DNA from: Streptomyces paludis
GTDB taxonomy: Bacteria > Actinomycetota > Actinomycetes > Streptomycetales > Streptomycetaceae
DNA: 64,000 bases
Assembly: GCF_003344965.1 (NCBI RefSeq)
Contig: NZ_CP031194.1
Coordinates: 4,030,001 to 4,094,000 of the forward strand
Direction: 5' to 3'
The position numbers and the translations under genes were made by a program. Positions 36,547-45,312 of this stretch are shown here, piece by piece. Below the pieces are notes generated by a model. The model was not told the origin of the DNA. It saw only the letters and a list, made by a program, of their open reading frames with translations, and made no database searches. How positions within the stretch are numbered: the first letter of the stretch is position 1; the number at the start of each line of letters is the position of its first letter.

Positions 36547-37206
36547 ATGGAGCAGTCGCGCACCACCCCTGACCAGCGGAGACTTCACTTTCCGGAATCC
36601 AGCACCGTGCCGTTCGTCGCCTCTTGGAGCGGTGAGAAGGCCGCCGCCCCGGGCGTGATCGCCACCCGGCGTGGCGTCGCCTACGCGGACGAGACACTGC
36701 ACGATCGCGACACCGCCGGCGTTCTGTGGACCCGGTACGGCGTCGCCCAGGGGCGCGGCGAACCGCTGTACGGCAGCATCCATCCGCTGCGGCAGCGACG
36801 CGCGATGCGGCGCGGCCTTTGCCAGGTGTGCGCCGGTCCGCCGGACCGGGACGAGCTGGGCGTGCTGTGGTTGCTGGACGACGGCCGCGACGAACGTTCC
36901 GACTGGCCCGAAGGCGAGGTCACCACCCATCCGCCGGTCTGCCTCCCGTGCGCGAAGCGAGCGGTACGGGCCTGTCCTCGCCTGCGTATCGACCATGTCG
37001 CCGTACGCGTAAGGCACTTCATCCCCGACGGCGTGTACGGAACCCTGTTCCGGCCGCGCGGTGGGCGCCTGGAAGCGGGCGAGGACGTCGTCACGTACTA
37101 CGGCGACCCTGCGATCGGGTGGGTGATCGCCGGACAGCAGACGGCGACCCTGATCGGTTGCACGGTCGTGAACCTCACTGATTCAGGGGGGGGTTGGAAT
37201 TCGTGA
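36547..37206 (+). CDS. Hypothetical protein with two Cys-x-x-Cys pairs
   Basis: A 219-residue protein with a probable zinc-binding unit formed by CQVC and CLPC about 45 residues apart. The N-terminal half reads VPFVASWSGEKAAAP and the C-terminal part YYGDPAIGWVIAGQQ. It resembles conserved Streptomyces proteins of unknown role that accompany XRE and anti-sigma genes. The stop overlaps the ROK kinase start (GTGA). No enzymatic motif is visible. Confidence 0.6.
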   Translation: MEQSRTTPDQRRLHFPESSTVPFVASWSGEKAAAPGVIATRRGVAYADETLHDRDTAGVLWTRYGVAQGRGEPLYGSIHPLRQRRAMRRGLCQVCAGPPDRDELGVLWLLDDGRDERSDWPEGEVTTHPPVCLPCAKRAVRACPRLRIDHVAVRVRHFIPDGVYGTLFRPRGGRLEAGEDVVTYYGDPAIGWVIAGQQTATLIGCTVVNLTDSGGGWNS

Positions 37207-37994
37207 CAGCGCACGGAGCTGGCAAGCCCACCTGGGCGGTCGACATCGGCGGTACCAAGACCCTGCTCGGCCGTCTCGGCGGTGGCGTACTGACGGTGGT
37301 GGCGGTGATCCGTACGCCGGATGATCCCGCTGTCCTCGCTGCCTGGTTGAGGCGCCAGGTGCCCGGACGAGTCGCTCGGCTCGGCGTTGCCTTCCCCGGC
37401 GGGCTGGACGAGGACGGTCGCGTGACCGCGTGGCCGAACCGCCCGGAGTGGGTGGGGTACGGGCTGCGCGACGCGCTCGGCCGGATCGCGCGCGCCGTCG
37501 TCCTCCGCGATGACGGCGAGAGCGCCGCCGCCGCTGAGGCCATGTACGGGATCGCGCAAGGGCGCCCGGACGCGCTCGTGGCTGTCCTTGGGACCGGGCT
37601 TGGTGGCGCGCTGGTGCTCGACGGGAAAGTCCGCCGATCTGCGCCGGCTGATCCACGCACCTTGGGGCATCTCGCTGCACTACCCGAGGGCTCGTGCGGC
37701 TGCGGTGGTACGGGCTGCGCTCAGCTCGCGCTCCGTACACTCCCGCCCGACGACCGGCTCGGAGACGGGCTGGAGGGCTGGCCGGACGGCCTGAGGCTGG
37801 TCGCTTTTCTCGGGGATCTGGTCCGGTTCCTGTCCGTACCGACGGTTGTCCTGACCGGTGGCCTGCTGGCTCGGCCGGTACTGCGCGCGCAGATGCGCGT
37901 ACGGATGGCCGCGTGCGGTGTCGAAGTCCTCGTCCCCGCCCGACCGGGGCTGTCGAGCCTCCTTGGTGCCGCAGCACTGGAGATGGCGGGATGA
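37203..37994 (+). CDS. ROK-family sugar kinase
   Basis: A 263-residue kinase from GTG 37203 in a GTGA overlap. Phosphate-binding DIGGTKT is at 14-20, the catalytic Asp sits in LRDDGESAA near 104, and the ROK zinc site is CGCGGTGC (165-172) with His156. The usual 'GCxE' reads GCAQ, a deviation near the sugar-binding Glu. ROK kinases act on glucose, mannose or amino sugars; RifN, the kanosamine kinase of aminoshikimate biosynthesis, is a member. With the aminotransferase and dehydrogenase downstream, a 3-amino sugar is a plausible substrate. Confidence 0.8.
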   Translation: MTAHGAGKPTWAVDIGGTKTLLGRLGGGVLTVVAVIRTPDDPAVLAAWLRRQVPGRVARLGVAFPGGLDEDGRVTAWPNRPEWVGYGLRDALGRIARAVVLRDDGESAAAAEAMYGIAQGRPDALVAVLGTGLGGALVLDGKVRRSAPADPRTLGHLAALPEGSCGCGGTGCAQLALRTLPPDDRLGDGLEGWPDGLRLVAFLGDLVRFLSVPTVVLTGGLLARPVLRAQMRVRMAACGVEVLVPARPGLSSLLGAAALEMAG

Positions 37995-38683
37995 GCGGCG
38001 CGAGCGACCTTGTGAGAGCAGTGCTGTTCGACCTGGATGGCACCCTGGCCGAGACCGCGCACATCACGGCGGCGGCGCTGACGTGGGCATGTGATCAGAC
38101 GGGCGTGGCCGGTGGTCCGCCGACGGCGGAGTTCCACGCGCTGTCCGGTCTGCCTCTGGAGGAGATCGTCGGTCGGCTGGGGCTGCCCGAGGCGGTGGCC
38201 GAGCTGTACCGGAAGGCGGCCGGCGCCAGGGTCGCCGAGGCCCGGCTCTTCCCCGGCGCGCTCACCCTGCTCAGCGTCTTGCGCGCCCGGGGTGTACGGG
38301 TCGGTGTGATCACCGGCAAAGACCGTCCCCGGACCCTCGCCACGCTCGACCACCTGAAGATCGCCGATCTGGTGGAGGCCCTCGTTACCCCGGCCGATCC
38401 ACCGGCTCCGAAGCCTTCGCCCGAGGGTGTGTGGTGGTTGTGCCGGCACTTCGGGGTTCCAACGGAGTCTGCGCTACTGGTCGGTGACTCCGAGGCCGAC
38501 ATGGCGGCGGGGCGTGCCGCCGGCATCCGTACCGTCGCCTGCGGCTGGGGAGTCGGCCGCTCCGAGGCGTTGGCCCGGCACCGCCCCTGGCGCGCGCTCA
38601 CTCGTTTCGGTGAGCTGACGGTCCTGCTGGACGGCCTCACCACGCCCCCGACCAGGCTGGACGGAGGCGCACCGCGCACCTGA
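37991..38683 (+). CDS. HAD-superfamily phosphatase
   Basis: A 230-residue hydrolase starting in an ATGA overlap with the kinase. Motif I is LFDLDGTLAE, motif II VGVITGKD, motif III lies around KPSPEGVWW and motif IV is LLVGDSEADMAAG. The cap is helical, as in phosphoglycolate-phosphatase-like members. In kanosamine and AHBA routes a HAD enzyme (RifM, NtdB) removes a sugar phosphate, which fits this neighbourhood. Substrate is inferred only. Confidence 0.85.
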   Translation: MSGASDLVRAVLFDLDGTLAETAHITAAALTWACDQTGVAGGPPTAEFHALSGLPLEEIVGRLGLPEAVAELYRKAAGARVAEARLFPGALTLLSVLRARGVRVGVITGKDRPRTLATLDHLKIADLVEALVTPADPPAPKPSPEGVWWLCRHFGVPTESALLVGDSEADMAAGRAAGIRTVACGWGVGRSEALARHRPWRALTRFGELTVLLDGLTTPPTRLDGGAPRT

Positions 38684-38727
38684 TGGCCCAGCCCTGCCCC
38701 TTACCGACTGACCAGGAGATCACCCTC

Positions 38728-39966
38728 ATGGTTGCCACAGCTGTACCCGTCCCCGGTTCGAAGTCGATCACGAACCGCGCCCTCTTCCTGGCCGCCGCCG
38801 CGCAAGGCCGGACCGTCCTGCGCCGACCGCTGGTGGCCGACGACACCGAAGCATGTGCCGAGGCCCTGAACCGGCTCGGATACGCAGTCAGTACGGCCGA
38901 CCCGGACCGGTGGGAGATCGTCGGCCGCCCGGTCGGACCCGCGCCGAAGGCCGAGGTGCACACCCGGGACGGCGCGACCGGCGCCCGGTTCCTGCCGGGC
39001 CTCGCCGCCGCCGGGTACGGGGTGTACCGCTTCGACGCCTCGGAGCAGATGCGCCGCCGCCCCATCGCCCCGCTGCTGGACGCCCTGCGCCAACTCGGCG
39101 CGCGGATCGACGGCGACCGGATCCCGTACACCCTGTACGCGGACGGCCTGACCGGCGGCGAACTCACCCTGGACGCAGGGGTGTCGAGCCAGTACCTGAC
39201 CGCGCTGCTGCTGGCGGGACCGCTGACCCGGGAAGGGCTGACCATCAAGGTCACCCGGCTGGTGTCCGCCCCGTACATCGAGATCACACTGCGCCTGATG
39301 CGCACCTTCGGTGCCACCGTCGAGCGCGCAGGCGACATCTTCCGCGTCGAGCCGGGCGGCTACATCAGCCCGGGTACGCTCGACATCGAACCGGATGCCT
39401 CGACCGCCAGCTACTTCCTGGCAGCGGCGGCGCTCACTGGTCGTACGGTCACCGTCCCCGGCCTGGGCGCCGACTCACCCCAGGGTGATCTCGGGTTCGC
39501 GACCGTCCTGGCCGACATGGGCGCTGACGTCTCCATCCAGGCGGATGCGGTCACCGTCACCGGGCCGGAACGGCTCGCCGGCATCACCGTCGACATGCAC
39601 CACATGTCCGACACCATGCCCACGCTGGCCGCGATCGCGCCGTATGCCACCGGTCCCGTACGGATCGAGAACATCCACAACACCCGCGTCAAGGAGTGTG
39701 ACCGTCTGGAGGCGTGCGCGGTCAATCTGCGGACGCTCGGGGTACCGGTGACTACGGGCGACGACTGGATCGAGATCAGCCCCGCGCAGCCCATCGGCGG
39801 CCGGGTGGAGACGATGCGCGATCATCGCATCGCGATGGCGTTCTCCGTTCTCGGACTGCGCGCGCCCGGCGTCGAGTTGGACGACCCGGAGTGCGTGATC
39901 AAGACCTGCCCCGACTTTCACGGGTTGCTGTCCGGGCTCGTCGAGAGCTGGGAGCGCGCGCAGTGA
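38728..39966 (+). CDS. EPSP synthase-like enolpyruvyl transferase (AroA homologue)
   Basis: A 412-residue protein of EPSP synthase size. Conserved elements: VPGSKSITNRALF (Lys12, Arg17), SSQYLTALLLAGP, DMHHMSDTMPTLAAIA with the catalytic Asp, RVKECDRLEA with the catalytic Glu, and MRDHRIAMAF near the end. The usual NAGTxxR substrate loop is altered to DGATGARF, keeping only the Arg, so the acceptor may not be shikimate-3-phosphate. ATG 38728 has AGGAG nine bases upstream and is preferred over ATG 38683. It sits among amino-sugar-type enzymes, not with shikimate housekeeping genes, and overlaps the next gene (GTGA). Confidence 0.85.
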   Translation: MVATAVPVPGSKSITNRALFLAAAAQGRTVLRRPLVADDTEACAEALNRLGYAVSTADPDRWEIVGRPVGPAPKAEVHTRDGATGARFLPGLAAAGYGVYRFDASEQMRRRPIAPLLDALRQLGARIDGDRIPYTLYADGLTGGELTLDAGVSSQYLTALLLAGPLTREGLTIKVTRLVSAPYIEITLRLMRTFGATVERAGDIFRVEPGGYISPGTLDIEPDASTASYFLAAAALTGRTVTVPGLGADSPQGDLGFATVLADMGADVSIQADAVTVTGPERLAGITVDMHHMSDTMPTLAAIAPYATGPVRIENIHNTRVKECDRLEACAVNLRTLGVPVTTGDDWIEISPAQPIGGRVETMRDHRIAMAFSVLGLRAPGVELDDPECVIKTCPDFHGLLSGLVESWERAQ

Positions 39967-41069
39967 GCCGGGGGTGGCGTGTGCTGGTCGTCGGCTGCGG
40001 CTGGATATCCAGACATGTCCACCTCCCCTACCTGGCCGGACTCCGCGCCACGGGCGGACTGCGCTCCCTGTACGTGGCCGACGCCGACCCGGACCGAGCG
40101 ACGCGGGCCGCTCGGGACTTCAGCGCCGAGGTGCACACCGGGCCGCTGGAGCGCGCTAGAGCCGATCTTGTCCTGGTGGCCACACCGCCGGCCGACCATG
40201 CCACCCTCACCCTCCGGGCGCTGGCCACCGGCGCGCGGGTGATTGTTGAGAAGCCGCTTGCGCTCACCACCGGCGACGCGGCGGCGGTCCTGGCCGCAGC
40301 GCGCCGTCATGGGGGCTGGGTCTACCCCCTCTATACGATGCGCCACCGCCCGGAGGCTGCGCTCATCCGCCGCAGCGTGCTTGCTCAACGCATCGGTCCA
40401 GTAAGGGAGATGCGCGCCTCGTGGCTACGCCGAGACGGGGTGCCCGCCACACAGGGAGGCACGGAGGCTGGCGTGTTGTGGGACCTCGGCTCCCATCTGG
40501 TGGATCTCGCGCTGTGGCTGCCGGACTGGTACGGAAACACCGGTAAAGCACGTGCCGAACACCAACATCCGGCGGCGGCCACCGGCGAAGTCCCTCATGC
40601 CGGCTGGCAGCACCGGGAGCGAGCGAACCAGGCAATTGCGGCGCCGAAGTGGCACGGCGTACGGGCCGAGGCCACCCTCGACCCGGAGCGCCGCCTGCAC
40701 TTAGAGGCGTCCTGGGCCGCCCCGGGAATCCGGCGGGATCAGTCCCGTATCGACATTGTCGGCGAGCAGGCGACGCTGACATGGCACACGGTGTTTGGCT
40801 GGAGCCCCGACCGGCGCACCGTACCCGCCCCCACTCTGTGGATCACTGACGCCGACGGCCGCGAACAGGTACTTCTCCACCACCAGCCACGCGACCCGTA
40901 TGCCGAGTACACCGCCCAGCTGGACACCGCCTTCACCGCTCTCACCGCTCCCACCAGCGACGATGCCGTGGGCCCGCTGGAGGCGGCGTACGCGAGTACC
41001 GCCCTCCTGCACGCGATGCAGACCAGCCTCGACACGGCCGCGCCGGTCCCTTTCGACATTCGCAACTGA
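39963..41069 (+). CDS. Gfo/Idh/MocA-family dehydrogenase
   Basis: A 368-residue oxidoreductase from GTG 39963. The Rossmann start VLVVGCGWISRHVHLPYL is followed by VATPPADH and VIVEKPLALTTGDA, which contains the EKP motif of the family; the second domain has the beta-sheet pattern and a conserved LWDLGSHLVDLALWL with the usual His. Members oxidise sugar or cyclitol hydroxyls with NAD(P). RifL and NtdC, which oxidise the 3-position before transamination, belong here, and the aminotransferase is the next gene. Confidence 0.85.
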   Translation: MSRGWRVLVVGCGWISRHVHLPYLAGLRATGGLRSLYVADADPDRATRAARDFSAEVHTGPLERARADLVLVATPPADHATLTLRALATGARVIVEKPLALTTGDAAAVLAAARRHGGWVYPLYTMRHRPEAALIRRSVLAQRIGPVREMRASWLRRDGVPATQGGTEAGVLWDLGSHLVDLALWLPDWYGNTGKARAEHQHPAAATGEVPHAGWQHRERANQAIAAPKWHGVRAEATLDPERRLHLEASWAAPGIRRDQSRIDIVGEQATLTWHTVFGWSPDRRTVPAPTLWITDADGREQVLLHHQPRDPYAEYTAQLDTAFTALTAPTSDDAVGPLEAAYASTALLHAMQTSLDTAAPVPFDIRN

Positions 41070-41100
41070 CCACCCCGACTCCCCGAAGGAGCACCGAACC

Positions 41101-42297
41101 ATGCCCCTTGCCCTCCTCGACGGCCCGCCGACCCGCACCCGCCCCTTCGCGCCCTGGCCGTCCGTGAACACCGCCACCCGCAAGGCCCTCGTCGCCGCGC
41201 ACGACTCCGGCACGTGGTGGCAGAACGGCAACAGCGCCGCCGAGGAACTGGAGGCGTGGTTGGAAGCCGAGTTCGAACGCCGGGCCATCGCCGTCTCCAG
41301 CGGCACCGCTGCCCTCGGACTCGCCCTCGCCGCTCTTGGCATTGGACGCGGCGATGAAGTCCTCGTGCCTGCTTGTACGTTCGTCTCCTCGGCTGCCGCC
41401 GTCAGTGCACGCGGCGCGGTGCCGATCCCGGTCGACATCACCTCGGACACCCTCACACTGGATGCAGGGATCGCCGAGACGGCGGTCACCAGCCGCACCC
41501 GCGCGATCGTCCCCGTCCACCTGGCCGGACACCCCGCCGACCTGACAGCCATCACAGCTCTCGCGCGCCGTCACCACCTCGCGATCATCGAGGACGCGGC
41601 GCAGACCGTCGCCGCCTCTTGGGCCGGCACCCGCGTCGGTACCGCCACCGATGCCACCATCCTGTCCTTCCAGGCCGCCAAGCTCTTACCCGGTGGCGAC
41701 GGCGGAGCCCTGTTGTTACGTGACGAACAGACCGCCCGCCGAGCCGAACGACTAGCCAACTGCGGTCGCCCGCGCGGCAGTAGCGCCTACGACCACGAAC
41801 TCCTCGGGAGCAACGCCCGCATCAGCGTCTTCGCCGCCGCGCTGGTCCTCGCCCACACCCGGACGTACGAGCACATGTGGCGCGCCCGCGAGGGCCAGTG
41901 GCACGCACTGGCCGAAGCGCTGGTGGGACAGGGGCACGGCGGGCTGCTCGCCGAGCCGCACCCGGAGGCTACCCGTCACGACCACTACGCCGTCCTCGTA
42001 CGACTCCCGGCTTCCCTGACCGAGCGCGGGGTACGCGCTTCCACCTTGGCGGCGGCACTGGCGGCGGAGGGGATCCCGTCCAGAACGCTATTCCCGCCGT
42101 GGCAGGCCACCCCCGCCTACCGCGACGATCCGCAGGTCAACGCCGTGCCGACCCCGCGAGCGGTCGAGGTCGCCGCTACGACCGTAGCTCTGCCGCATCA
42201 GCTTCTGCTGGACCCGTACTTCCCCACGCAGACGGCCGCCGCCCTCACCAAGATCATTGCGGCCGGGGATGACCTGATTGCGTGGCAGCAGGTCTGA
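41101..42297 (+). CDS. DegT/DnrJ/EryC1 aminotransferase resembling AHBA synthase
   Basis: A 398-residue PLP enzyme with GAAGGA before ATG 41101. Motifs: GTWWQNG near the start, SSGTAALGLALAALG, VLVPACTFVSSAAAV, PVHLAGHPADL, IIEDAAQ with the PLP-binding Asp, and SFQAAKLLPGGDGG with the Schiff-base Lys. CGRPRG and the following GSNARIS match what I recall of AHBA synthases such as RifK (GxWW, FQxxKL, CGRPR, GSN). RifK acts both in forming a 3-amino sugar and in the final aromatisation, so either an aminotransferase or an AHBA-type role is possible. Confidence 0.85.
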   Translation: MPLALLDGPPTRTRPFAPWPSVNTATRKALVAAHDSGTWWQNGNSAAEELEAWLEAEFERRAIAVSSGTAALGLALAALGIGRGDEVLVPACTFVSSAAAVSARGAVPIPVDITSDTLTLDAGIAETAVTSRTRAIVPVHLAGHPADLTAITALARRHHLAIIEDAAQTVAASWAGTRVGTATDATILSFQAAKLLPGGDGGALLLRDEQTARRAERLANCGRPRGSSAYDHELLGSNARISVFAAALVLAHTRTYEHMWRAREGQWHALAEALVGQGHGGLLAEPHPEATRHDHYAVLVRLPASLTERGVRASTLAAALAAEGIPSRTLFPPWQATPAYRDDPQVNAVPTPRAVEVAATTVALPHQLLLDPYFPTQTAAALTKIIAAGDDLIAWQQV

Positions 42298-42932
42298 TGC
42301 TGCCTTCGACTATCGATCCTGAACGAGTGGTCCTCGAAGTTCCGCACCTCGGCCATGCCCGGCCGCCGTGGCGGTGGTTCGAGATCGACCTCGACCACAT
42401 CACCGACCACGACCTCATACGTACGCCGCCCACGACCCATCCGGTTCGGGCGAGCGCCATGACCCGGCACCACGAGCCCGAGGCCATCGCCCGCCACCTG
42501 GCGCGCCCACGCAGCTCGGCCGTCACTCATGTGCAGTTCGAGGTAAGGAACTTGGGCGAGGCGCGCCGTACCACCGAACTCATCCGTGCTGCGGGCTTGA
42601 TACCGCTCCCCGCAATCCACTGCTCTGAGCCACCGCGCGACACAGACGACTTACGGCGCCCGATCGCGCTCCTCGCTGATCTTGGAGCGCCGCTGATCAA
42701 GCTGGCCTACCCGGCCCTGGACCCGCCCCACATTGCCGCCGGAATCGCCATCCTCACCGAGCCCAGAGCATTCGCAGCCGAGTTGGCGCTGATTCCCATG
42801 GGCAAGCCCGAAGGCCGCGCCGCCGCCTACGGGGCCGGTTCCCGGCTGATCTGGGCCCCGCCCCAGCCCGACGGCGAACGCTGGACCGCCGACCAGCTTT
42901 TCCCACGCCTCGTCCCTTCCCCTTTCCTCTGA
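42297..42932 (+). CDS. Type I 3-dehydroquinate dehydratase-like aldolase-fold protein
   Basis: A 211-residue TIM-barrel protein whose ATG overlaps the aminotransferase stop (TGATG). Features match type I AroD: an N-terminal EIDLDHITD, AVTHVQFEVRNLGEA, GAPLIKLAYPALDPPHI with a Lys where the Schiff base forms, and LIPMGKPEGRAAAYGAGSRLIW in place of the usual MGxxGxxSR loop. Streptomyces normally uses the type II enzyme for the shikimate pathway. Together with the EPSP-synthase-like gene this indicates a shikimate-type ring intermediate. Assignment is by motif only; another Class I aldolase activity is possible. Confidence 0.6.
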   Translation: MLPSTIDPERVVLEVPHLGHARPPWRWFEIDLDHITDHDLIRTPPTTHPVRASAMTRHHEPEAIARHLARPRSSAVTHVQFEVRNLGEARRTTELIRAAGLIPLPAIHCSEPPRDTDDLRRPIALLADLGAPLIKLAYPALDPPHIAAGIAILTEPRAFAAELALIPMGKPEGRAAAYGAGSRLIWAPPQPDGERWTADQLFPRLVPSPFL

Positions 42933-42949
42933 TCCGAAGGAAGGTCGTC

Positions 42950-44404
42950 ATGCCTCACCCGCAACACGCCGACGTCCTCGTAGTCGGCGCCGGAATCATC
43001 GGCGCCACCACAGCCCTCGCTCTCGCGGACCACGGCCGGACTGTGCTCTGCGTCGGCGAGCCCGCTGCTGTCTTGGGTACGGCGTCCAGCGCCGCAGGGG
43101 CCATGCTCGGTGTCCTCGGCGAAGTCACCGCCGACCAGGACACCGTTACGGACAGCCTCGACGAGGCCGAACTGCACCTACGCCACGACTCGTCAGCAGC
43201 CTGGCCGGCTCTCACCGAGCGGATCGCCGAACTCACCGGTGCCCAACCTCAGATCCATCGGGGTACGGCGGTGATCGCCACTACCGCCAAGGCCAGCGAC
43301 CGTACGAACCTGGCCGCGATCCGCTCCGCCGCCGAGCGCCTCGACCTGCCCTGCCACTCCATCGCCCCTGCCGATGTTCCCTACCTGGCGCCCGCACCCG
43401 GCCACGAGACGACCGACGCGCTGTGGCTGCCCCACGAGGGGCACGTCGACACCAGCACCCTGCTGCCCGCTGTCCACCGAGCCCTCGCAGCTCACCCACG
43501 CATCCACCTTCTGACCTCCCGTGTCCGCGAGATCAGCCACAACGGCCGCCACACCACCGGTGCCCAGCTCTCCGACGGCACACGCGTCCGCTCCGAGCAC
43601 ATCGTCCTGGCCGCCGGAGTGGCCACCCAAGAACTCCTCGACGGCCTCGGCCCGATCACCGGCGTCGTTCCCAGGCTCCTGCCGGGCAAGGGCACCAGCC
43701 TGGTCTTCCGCGAGCCCGGCCACCCGCTGGAGAACATCGTCATCCGCACGCCCAACCGCGACTTCGCCTGCGGTACCCACCTGATCGGCCGCGCCGACGG
43801 CCACCTCTACCTCGGCGCCACCAACCGGATCGCCGACACCCCGGGCGCTACGGACCTCCCCACCGGCGGCGAACTCCTCGGCCTGCTCGACGGCGCCGTC
43901 CACGAAATCAACACCGCCCTGCGCACCAGCGCCGTCACCGAGTCCCGCCACGGCATGCGACCCCTGGCCACCGACGGCCGCCCGCTCATCGGCGCCACCG
44001 CGCTGCCCGGCCTGTACCTGGCCACTGGCACGTACCGCAACGGCATCCTCCTGGCGCCGGCCATCGCAGAACTCCTCACGCAAGCGATCACAGCTCCGAA
44101 CAAGACCGCCGATACGCCCTTCGTCCCCACCGCGCCCTGGCGGAACACCGCCCCCGACATCCCCGCCGTCCTACGCGCAGGCGTCCCGCACATCGTCTCC
44201 TTCCTCCTGGAGCCCAGAGGCCACCTTCCGTACAACCGCCAACGCGAGCTAGAAGCAGCCCTGTTCAGCCTCTTCCGCCTCGCCTTCACCACCGGGGACA
44301 GCGCCCTGCGCGAACGGTGCACCACCCTGCTGGCCAGCGCACATGTAGCCGAGGTCGTTCCCCAGGTCTACTACGAACTCGCCGCCGCGATCGCACCCCG
44401 ATGA
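42950..44404 (+). CDS. DAO-family FAD-dependent oxidoreductase with C-terminal extension
   Basis: A 484-residue flavoenzyme with FAD motif VVGAGIIGATTALALAD near residue 10, the central VLAAGVATQEL, and near the end RHGMRPLATDGRPLIG and GLYLATGTYRNGILLAP, typical of glycine-oxidase/ThiO-like enzymes. Such proteins oxidise C-N bonds of amino acids or amines. About 95 extra residues follow the normal fold end (from APWRNTAPDIP), mostly helical and unassigned. GAAGG lies before ATG 42950; the stop overlaps the next gene. Confidence 0.85.
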   Translation: MPHPQHADVLVVGAGIIGATTALALADHGRTVLCVGEPAAVLGTASSAAGAMLGVLGEVTADQDTVTDSLDEAELHLRHDSSAAWPALTERIAELTGAQPQIHRGTAVIATTAKASDRTNLAAIRSAAERLDLPCHSIAPADVPYLAPAPGHETTDALWLPHEGHVDTSTLLPAVHRALAAHPRIHLLTSRVREISHNGRHTTGAQLSDGTRVRSEHIVLAAGVATQELLDGLGPITGVVPRLLPGKGTSLVFREPGHPLENIVIRTPNRDFACGTHLIGRADGHLYLGATNRIADTPGATDLPTGGELLGLLDGAVHEINTALRTSAVTESRHGMRPLATDGRPLIGATALPGLYLATGTYRNGILLAPAIAELLTQAITAPNKTADTPFVPTAPWRNTAPDIPAVLRAGVPHIVSFLLEPRGHLPYNRQRELEAALFSLFRLAFTTGDSALRERCTTLLASAHVAEVVPQVYYELAAAIAPR

Positions 44405-45285
44405 CCACCAACCCGCCTCCCGCAGCCCACCCCGCCACACAGGCGGTCACCACCTTCACCGGCCGTCGGCTCAGCCTCGTCACACCTCTGCACGGCGGCC
44501 GGTCGCACACCACCCTCCTCGCTTACGACACCACCACCGGTGCCCCGGTCGTACTCAAAACCGGCGGCGACCCCCTGAAGATCCACCACGAGGCCCGCGC
44601 ACTGACCGCGCTCGCGGCTCTCCCCAGCACCCCGTGCCCGCAGCTTGTAGAGGCGTCCCGGATCCGGATGCCCCACAGCCGTCCCCCTTCACAACCGTGC
44701 CTCGTCCTGAGGCACATCCCCGGCCGGCACCCACGAACTCCGGACGACTACCGCGCCCTCGGCGCCGCTCTCGCCCTCTGGCACACCACGCCGACCACCA
44801 CCTTCCGCGCTTTCGCCATCAGCCCCACCGACCTCATACGACCGGCTCGGAGCTACGCCGCCACCACGGCACCCCACCTCACCCAGCTCCTGGACACCCT
44901 CGTCCCACTCCACGCACACAGCTGGGCGGAACCGGTACTCACCCACGGAGACGCGGGCCCCGCCAACACGCTCGTCAACCGAGGCCGAGCCGTCCTCCTC
45001 GACTGCGAGAACAGCGCTCTCGCCCACCCCGGGCTCGACCTCGGACGGGCCCTGTTCCTCACCGACCTCGAAGAGCCGACCGACCAGAACCCCTCCCGTA
45101 TCGAATCCCTCCTGTCCGGCTACACCAGCCACCGCCCTCTACCCGACCGGCTCACCCAATGGATGTCAGCCGCCGGCCTCGGCATCGCGGCCTGGCGCCA
45201 TGCGCACCGAGCCCGTATCGACGTCCCGCCACCGGATGAAGCCCTCGCCCGAGCCGAGTACTGGGTGAGAGCCTCCCCGTTCTGA
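44401..45285 (+). CDS. Phosphotransferase-family (APH-like) kinase in the operon
   Basis: A 294-residue kinase-fold protein with catalytic VLTHGDAGPANTLV and metal-binding LLDCEN. The glycine-rich N-terminus is compressed (LHGGRSHTTLLAY). It starts in an ATGA overlap with the flavoenzyme gene. It could phosphorylate the pathway intermediate or inactivate the product inside the producer; a second APH-like gene lies at 33421-34314, so two such kinases flank the operon. Confidence 0.75.
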   Translation: MTTNPPPAAHPATQAVTTFTGRRLSLVTPLHGGRSHTTLLAYDTTTGAPVVLKTGGDPLKIHHEARALTALAALPSTPCPQLVEASRIRMPHSRPPSQPCLVLRHIPGRHPRTPDDYRALGAALALWHTTPTTTFRAFAISPTDLIRPARSYAATTAPHLTQLLDTLVPLHAHSWAEPVLTHGDAGPANTLVNRGRAVLLDCENSALAHPGLDLGRALFLTDLEEPTDQNPSRIESLLSGYTSHRPLPDRLTQWMSAAGLGIAAWRHAHRARIDVPPPDEALARAEYWVRASPF

Positions 45286-45312
45286 GCCCGGGTGGTGAGT
45301 AGGGTTTCGGGC

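Noticed and set aside
36547..37206. DksA/TraR-like or RNA polymerase-binding zinc finger
   Set aside because: Two CxxC pairs are present but the spacing and the surrounding helices do not fit that family; left as hypothetical.
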